Source: Bryobacterales bacterium
GTDB lineage: Bacteria; Acidobacteriota; Terriglobia; Bryobacterales; Bryobacteraceae
Direction of reading: 5' to 3'
DNA length: 57,738 bases
NCBI GenBank assembly: GCA_020854055.1
Contig: JADZGD010000066.1
Location: forward strand, 1-57,738
Shown here: piece by piece, positions 53,099-57,738 of the stretch
Layout of the letters: every line of letters starts with the position of its first letter
Position numbering within the stretch: position 1 is the first letter of the stretch
The notes under the pieces: model-generated
The model's input: only the letters and a program-made list of their open reading frames with translations
What the model was told of the DNA's origin: nothing
The model's database searches: none
Program-made: the position numbers and the translations under genes

Positions 53099-53620
53099 GT
53101 GAAGATCAACGGAATCTCATCGGCTTCCCCCACGGTTTTGCCCGCCGCGGAACGTAGGGAGGCCGAGCGGAGCGAGGCCGACCGGAGTGCAGAGGCGGGC
53201 AAAACCGTCGCGATCGAGCAGCCGCCCCCACCCCGACCCGACCCGGAGGTTGTCGCCGGCGCCAAGCGCCGCACTTTCACCGCCGAATACAAAGTGCGCA
53301 TTTTGACGGAGGCCGATGCCCTCGCCGGGCAAGTCGGCGCCATCGGTGCGTTGCTGCGGCGCGAAGGCCTGTACTCCTCGCTCCTGACCGCTTGGCGGCG
53401 GGAGCGCGAGGCCGGCATCCTCAAGGGCCTGACCCCGCAAAAGCGCGGCCCCAAGTCCAAACGCAATCCGCAGGAAGAGGAACTGCGGCGACTGCGCCGC
53501 GAGAACCTGCGCCTGACCGAGGAACTGCGCAAAGCCGCCATCGTGATCGATGTTCAAAAAAAAATGGGTGCGCTGTTGGGCTGGCCGTTGCCGACGGCGG
53601 ACCCCGAGGAGAAACCCTGA
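53099..53620 (+). CDS. IS3-family transposase, OrfA
   Basis: 173 residues from GTG 53099 (AGGAG upstream). After about 50 low-complexity residues a helix-turn-helix of the Tnp_1 type appears: RRTFTAEYKVRILTEAD, GAIGALLRREGLYSSLLTAWRRERE. A leucine-zipper-like coil follows (QEEELRRLRRENLRLTEELRKAAIVI). Its end contains nine consecutive A (53556-53564) read as QKKM, the likely site of -1 frameshifting into orfB. Its stop TGA shares a base with the orfB ATG. Confidence 0.88.
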   Translation: MKINGISSASPTVLPAAERREAERSEADRSAEAGKTVAIEQPPPPRPDPEVVAGAKRRTFTAEYKVRILTEADALAGQVGAIGALLRREGLYSSLLTAWRREREAGILKGLTPQKRGPKSKRNPQEEELRRLRRENLRLTEELRKAAIVIDVQKKMGALLGWPLPTADPEEKP

Positions 53621-54657
53621 TGGATGCCGTCACCCATCTGGCTCCCACCGTGGGCGTGGTGGCCGCCTGCGAGTCCCTTGGAGTAGCCCGCGCCTCCTTC
53701 TACCGGCAGCGTCCCGTCCTCGGGCCGCCCTTGTTGCCGCCCCCCGAGCCGGTCTTGCCGGCGGAGCGGCCCGCTCCCGCTCGCGCCCTCAGTCCGGCCG
53801 AGCGTGCCAGTGTGCTGACCGTTCTCCACGAAGAGCGCTTCCAAGACCGCTCTCCGGCGGCCGTTCAGGCCACCTTGCTGGACGAAGGCCAGTACCTCTG
53901 CTCGACCCGCACCATGTACCGTATCCTCGAGCAGGAGGGAGAGTCCCGCGAACGCCGCGATCAACTCGTTCATCCGCCTTACCAAAAGCCCGAGTTGCTG
54001 GCCACCGCGCCGAACCAACTGTGGAGTTGGGACATCACCAAGCTGCTGGGTCCGGCCAAGTGGACCTACTTCTATCTCTACGTGATCCTCGACATCTTCA
54101 GCCGCTACGTCGCCGGTTGGATGGTCGCCCCCAAGGAAAGCGCCGACTTGGCCAAGCAGTTCATCCAGGAGACGATCACCAAGCACCAGATCCCCCCTGG
54201 CCAACTCAACATCCACGCCGACCGCGGCAAGGTCATGACTTCCAAGCCCGTCGCCTTTCTGATCGCCGACCTGGGCGCCACCAAGACGCACAGCCGACCC
54301 TACGTTTCCAACGATAACCCCTATTCGGAAAGCCAGTTCCGGACCCTCAAGTACCGTCCGGAATTCCCGGATCGTTTCGGCTGCATCCAGGACAGTCGTG
54401 TCTTCTGTCAGCAGTTTTTCCAGTGGTACAACGAAGAGCACCGCCATTCCGGCATTGGCTTGCTCACTCCTTCGATGGTCCACTTCGGCGAGGCCCAGTC
54501 CGTCCTGGCCCACCGCCAAGTCGTGCTCGATGCCGCTTATCAAGCCCACCCGGATCGTTTCGTCCGGCGGCCTCCAAAGCCCCTGCTACTGCCTTCCGAG
54601 GTGTGGATCAACAAGCCGGTTCCACCCGGTCCAAAGACAGAGGAAGAAACTCACTAA
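53620..54657 (+). CDS. IS3-family transposase, OrfB (DDE catalytic subunit)
   Basis: 345 residues from ATG 53620, which overlaps the orfA stop. The rve catalytic core is complete: Asp138 (LWSWDITK), Asp201 (NIHADRGK) and Glu237 (NPYSESQF), with 35 residues between the last two as expected for DDE(35) transposases. The -1 frame is open back to 53392, so an OrfAB fusion is possible via the A9 slip site. All catalytic residues are intact, so the element may still be mobile. Confidence 0.9.
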   Translation: MDAVTHLAPTVGVVAACESLGVARASFYRQRPVLGPPLLPPPEPVLPAERPAPARALSPAERASVLTVLHEERFQDRSPAAVQATLLDEGQYLCSTRTMYRILEQEGESRERRDQLVHPPYQKPELLATAPNQLWSWDITKLLGPAKWTYFYLYVILDIFSRYVAGWMVAPKESADLAKQFIQETITKHQIPPGQLNIHADRGKVMTSKPVAFLIADLGATKTHSRPYVSNDNPYSESQFRTLKYRPEFPDRFGCIQDSRVFCQQFFQWYNEEHRHSGIGLLTPSMVHFGEAQSVLAHRQVVLDAAYQAHPDRFVRRPPKPLLLPSEVWINKPVPPGPKTEEETH

Positions 54658-54696
54658 ACTCCCATGCCGGGTGTCTCAACCAGCTTGACACGCGCC

Positions 54697-57600
54697 GGCG
54701 CTCCCATTTCGGGCGCCGTAGTTACGGTTACGAATCTCGCAACCAACCTTACGGTCACCGCGCGCACCAACCAGTCGGGCATGTACTCCACGCCCTTCCT
54801 TGCTCCGGGAAACTATCAGATGTCGGCGGAAAACCCCGGCTTCAAGAAGTATCTCCGCAAGGACATCGTGCTGCAAGCCGGCGACAAGACTCGCGTTGAC
54901 ATTCAACTCGAAGTGGGTGAATTGACCCAAAGCGTCACCGTCACGGAAGCAACTTCCCAGTTGCAGACGGAAACCGCCAGCCGTTCCCAGGTGCTGGCGA
55001 GCGAACTCGTCGCCGATCTGCCGACTCAGGGACGCAATCCGTTTCAGATCGCATGGGCCGCCGCCGGTGTGGTGAAATCCGGCTCCTGGCGCTATCTGCG
55101 TACGATGGATATCGGCGGAATGTCCGGCATCTCGATCAACGGTGGCATGGAGAAGACCAACGAGGTTTTGCTCGATGGCATTTCCGATGTTCAGGCGGAC
55201 TACACCATTATTTCCGCTCCCACTACCGAGTCGGTGCAGGAATTCAAGGTGCAGTCGAACACCTATGACTCACAGTACGGCCGCACCGGCGGTGGCGTCA
55301 TCACCATCGTTACCAAGGGCGGCGGCAACGATTTTCACGGCACGTTTTTCGAATACTTCCAGAATGACAAGCTCAACGCCAACCAGAGCGAACTCAACAG
55401 ACCGCTGACTGCCGGAGGAGAGTTCTTTCCCAACGGCCGCAAACCGCCAAACCACATCAATCAATTTGGCGCCATGGCGTCGGGTCCGGTGATCGTTCCC
55501 AAATTGTTCAACGGCAAGAATCGCGTGTTCTGGATGTTGAGCTGGGAAAGCATGCGCCAGCGTTCGGCTGATCCCGGCATTGTGACCGTGCCGATTATGG
55601 ACATTCGCGGCGGCGATTTTAACAGTCTGCTCAATGCGGGTGGGGCAATGATCAAGATCTACGATCCCCTGACCACGCAGCCGGACGGAAGCCGTACGCC
55701 ATTCACGAACAATACCATTCCCGCCAGCCGGCTGGATCCGGTCGGCGTGAACCTGCTCAAGTACTACCCCAAGCCGACGGGTCCCGGGGAGGGCTTTAAC
55801 AAGATCAACAACTATCCGTACCCCTCGATCTGGCACGCCAGCTTCGACCAGTTTGTCGGGCGCACGGATGTTGTCGTCAACACCAAGAACACTGCGTTCT
55901 TCCGCTATAGCGAAAATCCGTTCCAGGAATTTCGCGCGATCGTGTTCGGTTTTGATAATCCGGCTGAGCCTGCCGGCAACGCCCCACTGCTCCGGGACGG
56001 CCGTACGATCATGATGAATTGGACCTCGACCCTGTCTCCAACCATGACCTTCGACCTTCGCTTGGGCTTGAATCGATGGGAAGCGAGCAGCGGCAACACC
56101 ATTGGAAACGGTTTCGATCCCAAGCAGCTCGGCTTCGCTCCCAGCCTGGTTGGGCAATACAACGCACTGCGTTTCCCGCGCATCAACCTTCAGGACTACC
56201 AGGCCATGGGTTCCGATGCGACTGGGTTGACGACCAACGACACCTACAGCTTGCAGCCAAACTTCAACAAGGTACTCAACCGCCACTTCATGAAGTTCGG
56301 GATGGAAGCCCGCCGTTACAACAACAACATTCCCGGACGCGGCTATGCATCGGGAATCTTTACCTTCAACAAGAATTGGACCCAGGCGAGCACCATCGCG
56401 GCCGACGCGGTTTCCGGAAATGCGATCGCGACGATGTTGTTGGGGGTTCCCTCGGCGGCCCAGATACAAAAGAACATCGACGTCGCCTACCGGCACTATT
56501 ATTGGGCCGGCTTCTTCCAGGATGACTGGAAGGTCACCAATAACCTGACGTTGAACTTTGGTCTGCGCTGGGACGTGGAGACGTCGAACTCGGAGCGGTA
56601 TAACCGCCAGGTTCTCGGCCTCGACCTGAATGCGCCGAGTCCGCTCGCTTCCCAGGTGACCGGTCTCACGTTGAAGGGAGCCGCGCGTTTTGCAGGCGTT
56701 GACGGCCAGCCCACGACGATGTTCGACAACCCGATGAATCAGTGGCAGCCCCGCTTCGGTGTGGCCTACCGGCTGCACGACAAGTGGGTGATCCGCGGCG
56801 GTATCGGGCTGTACTATCTCGGCGAGAACGTGTACGGTTCGACCGCCGGTTTCAGCCGGAATACCGACGCGATTGTCTCGAACAACGGCCTCACGCCGTC
56901 GCCGGGTTTGACGACCGCCAATCCGTTCATTCCCACCTACAACGGCCAACTGCTGAAGGCTGTGGGAGCTGCCAACGGAGCTTCCAGCTTTATCGGTGAA
57001 GGAATTCCGGCGTATGTTCGCAATCGCGAATTCCCCTACACGTTGCAGAGTTCGTTCGACGTACAGCGTGAACTACCCGGCAATATGCTGCTCGAAGTCG
57101 GTTATGGGAACAACTTCACCCGCCGTCTGCCTCTGGCTGTCGTCCTGAACTACCTGCCGGTCAGTGAATTGGGCCGCCGGACCTCGACCGGAGCCATTGA
57201 CAACGCGTATTACGTTGCTCAGGTTCCCAATCCCATGGCCGGCCTGATTCCGAACAACGGCTCGTTGAACGGCCCCACGATTCAGCGGGCGATCCTGTTG
57301 AACACGTATAACCAGTTCTCGCAGTACTCCGGCGTCTCTCTCAATCAAATTCCAGTGGCCCGGAACGACTTCCATGGCATGTCGGTCAAGGTAACCAAAC
57401 GGTTCAGTAACGGGCTGAGCTTCCTGTCGAGCTACATGACGGGCAAGAACCTCCGGCAGATACGCCTGCTGAACGCGCAGGATTTCGGAGGTTTGACCAA
57501 CTTCGATGCGACGCGGCTGGTGAAGGAGTCGAATCAGAATATCGATACTCCGAACAAGTTCGTCATCGCCGGTATCTATGAACTGCCATTTGGCAAGGGC

Positions 57601-57738
57601 CGCAAGTTTGGCAGCACCGTGCCTGGCGTTGTCGACCAGTTCATTGGCGGCTGGCAGATTAATTGGGACGTCACCTACATGAGCGGCTGGGTTTCTGACT
57701 ATCCCAACGCGCTCCAGGTTACGCCCGGGTCCGCCAAA
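54697..57738 (+). pseudogene. TonB-dependent receptor, main part (5'-cut by the IS; 3' end outside window)
   Basis: The frame is open from the IS boundary to the window end, over 1000 codons. An ATG at 54664 inside the IS could start it, but without a signal peptide or ribosome site. The rest of the carboxypeptidase-regulatory domain (GAVVTVTNLATNLTVTARTNQSGMY) leads to a plug (NEVLLDGISDVQADYTIISAPTTESVQEFKVQSNTYDSQYGRTGGGVITIVTKGG) and a barrel (WAGFFQDDWKVTNNLTLNFGLRWD). Oar-like receptors import large oligosaccharides or peptides. Probably non-functional while the IS is present. Confidence 0.85.

Larger units (their letters stand above)
53028..54696 (+). mobile_element. IS3-family insertion sequence
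   Basis: 1669 bp carrying overlapping orfA and orfB of a DDE transposase. Imperfect inverted repeats (53032-53052 and 54672-54692; 16 of 21 bases match) lie four bases inside each boundary. The flanks carry a 5-bp duplication GGCGC (53023-53027 and 54697-54701). Removing the element and one copy of the duplication deletes 1674 bp, a multiple of three, and rejoins the receptor reading frame as ...DPSGAPISGAVV.... The 5-bp duplication and frameshifted two-ORF layout fit the IS3 family. Confidence 0.85.

Noticed and set aside
54664..54696. ATG inside the IS as a new start for the receptor
   Set aside because: In frame, but with no ribosome site or signal peptide; a functional receptor is unlikely.
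55270..56949. A 559-codon minus-strand frame within the receptor barrel
   Set aside because: The plus strand encodes the plug and barrel of a TonB-dependent receptor throughout; the minus frame is a shadow.
1..57738. CRISPR arrays, tRNA, rRNA, phage or plasmid origin
   Set aside because: No spaced direct repeats, no cloverleaf or rRNA sequence and no phage structural genes were seen on reading both strands.

Overview
The window is GC-rich (about 60% by eye) and densely coded. It looks like part of a chromosome from an Acidobacteriota bacterium of the Bryobacterales/Solibacter type. This rests on gene content: a carboxypeptidase-regulatory-like (Oar-type) TonB-dependent receptor, many Gfo/Idh/MocA oxidoreductases with TIM-barrel isomerase partners, DUF4838 and DUF5107 proteins, secreted glycosidases, and Gram-negative envelope genes (lnt, slipin/NfeD, an amidase). 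The assignment is an inference; no rRNA or tRNA gene was seen, and no CRISPR array.

Layout. 1-5.5 kb: the 3' end of cimA, a GH28-like beta-helix protein, a LarA-type (nickel-pincer) protein and two Gfo/Idh/MocA oxidoreductases. 5.7-13.3 kb: a truncated histidine kinase facing an SPOR-lipA-lnt operon, then nfeD-slipin and a GH29 alpha-L-fucosidase. 13.4-26 kb: a mostly forward run of secreted glycan-related proteins (six-hairpin glycosidase, a metal-site-less metallo-beta-lactamase-fold protein, ThuA, DinB, DUF4838, CoA-transferase), a Gfo/Idh/MocA + TIM-barrel pair and a secreted protein of unknown function. 26.0-28.8 kb: a copZ-copA-csoR copper operon with a CsoR-like operator. 28.8-36.3 kb: a second lipA, a 1096-residue DUF5107/TPR protein, two amidohydrolase-family genes (one lacking metal ligands) and a threonine synthase-like enzyme. 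36.3-41.3 kb: a DUF3108 protein coupled to an SGNH hydrolase, an unknown secreted protein and a second Gfo/Idh/MocA + TIM-barrel pair. 41.4-48.8 kb: priA-GNAT, an orphan DUF4280 PAAR-like protein, a glycosidase-like/alpha-beta-hydrolase fusion and a UxaA-type dehydratase. 48.8-52.5 kb: mobA coupled to an MlaF-like ATPase, then a lytic transglycosylase and an AMIN-amidase. 52.6-57.7 kb: a TonB-dependent receptor gene split by an IS3-family element and running off the window.

How it fits together. Much of the window serves uptake and breakdown of plant or microbial glycans and sugar acids: export-signalled glycosidases, oxidoreductase/isomerase pairs, a UxaA dehydratase and an outer-membrane receptor. 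Housekeeping envelope, lipoate, replication-restart and metal-resistance genes are interspersed. The best-supported unusual features are the IS insertion with a GGCGC target duplication whose removal restores the receptor frame, its A9 frameshift site, the metal-site-less metallo-beta-lactamase-fold and amidohydrolase proteins, the kinase that has lost its sensor, and a LarA homologue that keeps the cofactor-binding residues far from any visible cofactor genes. I did not find a clear new defence or mobile-element system.
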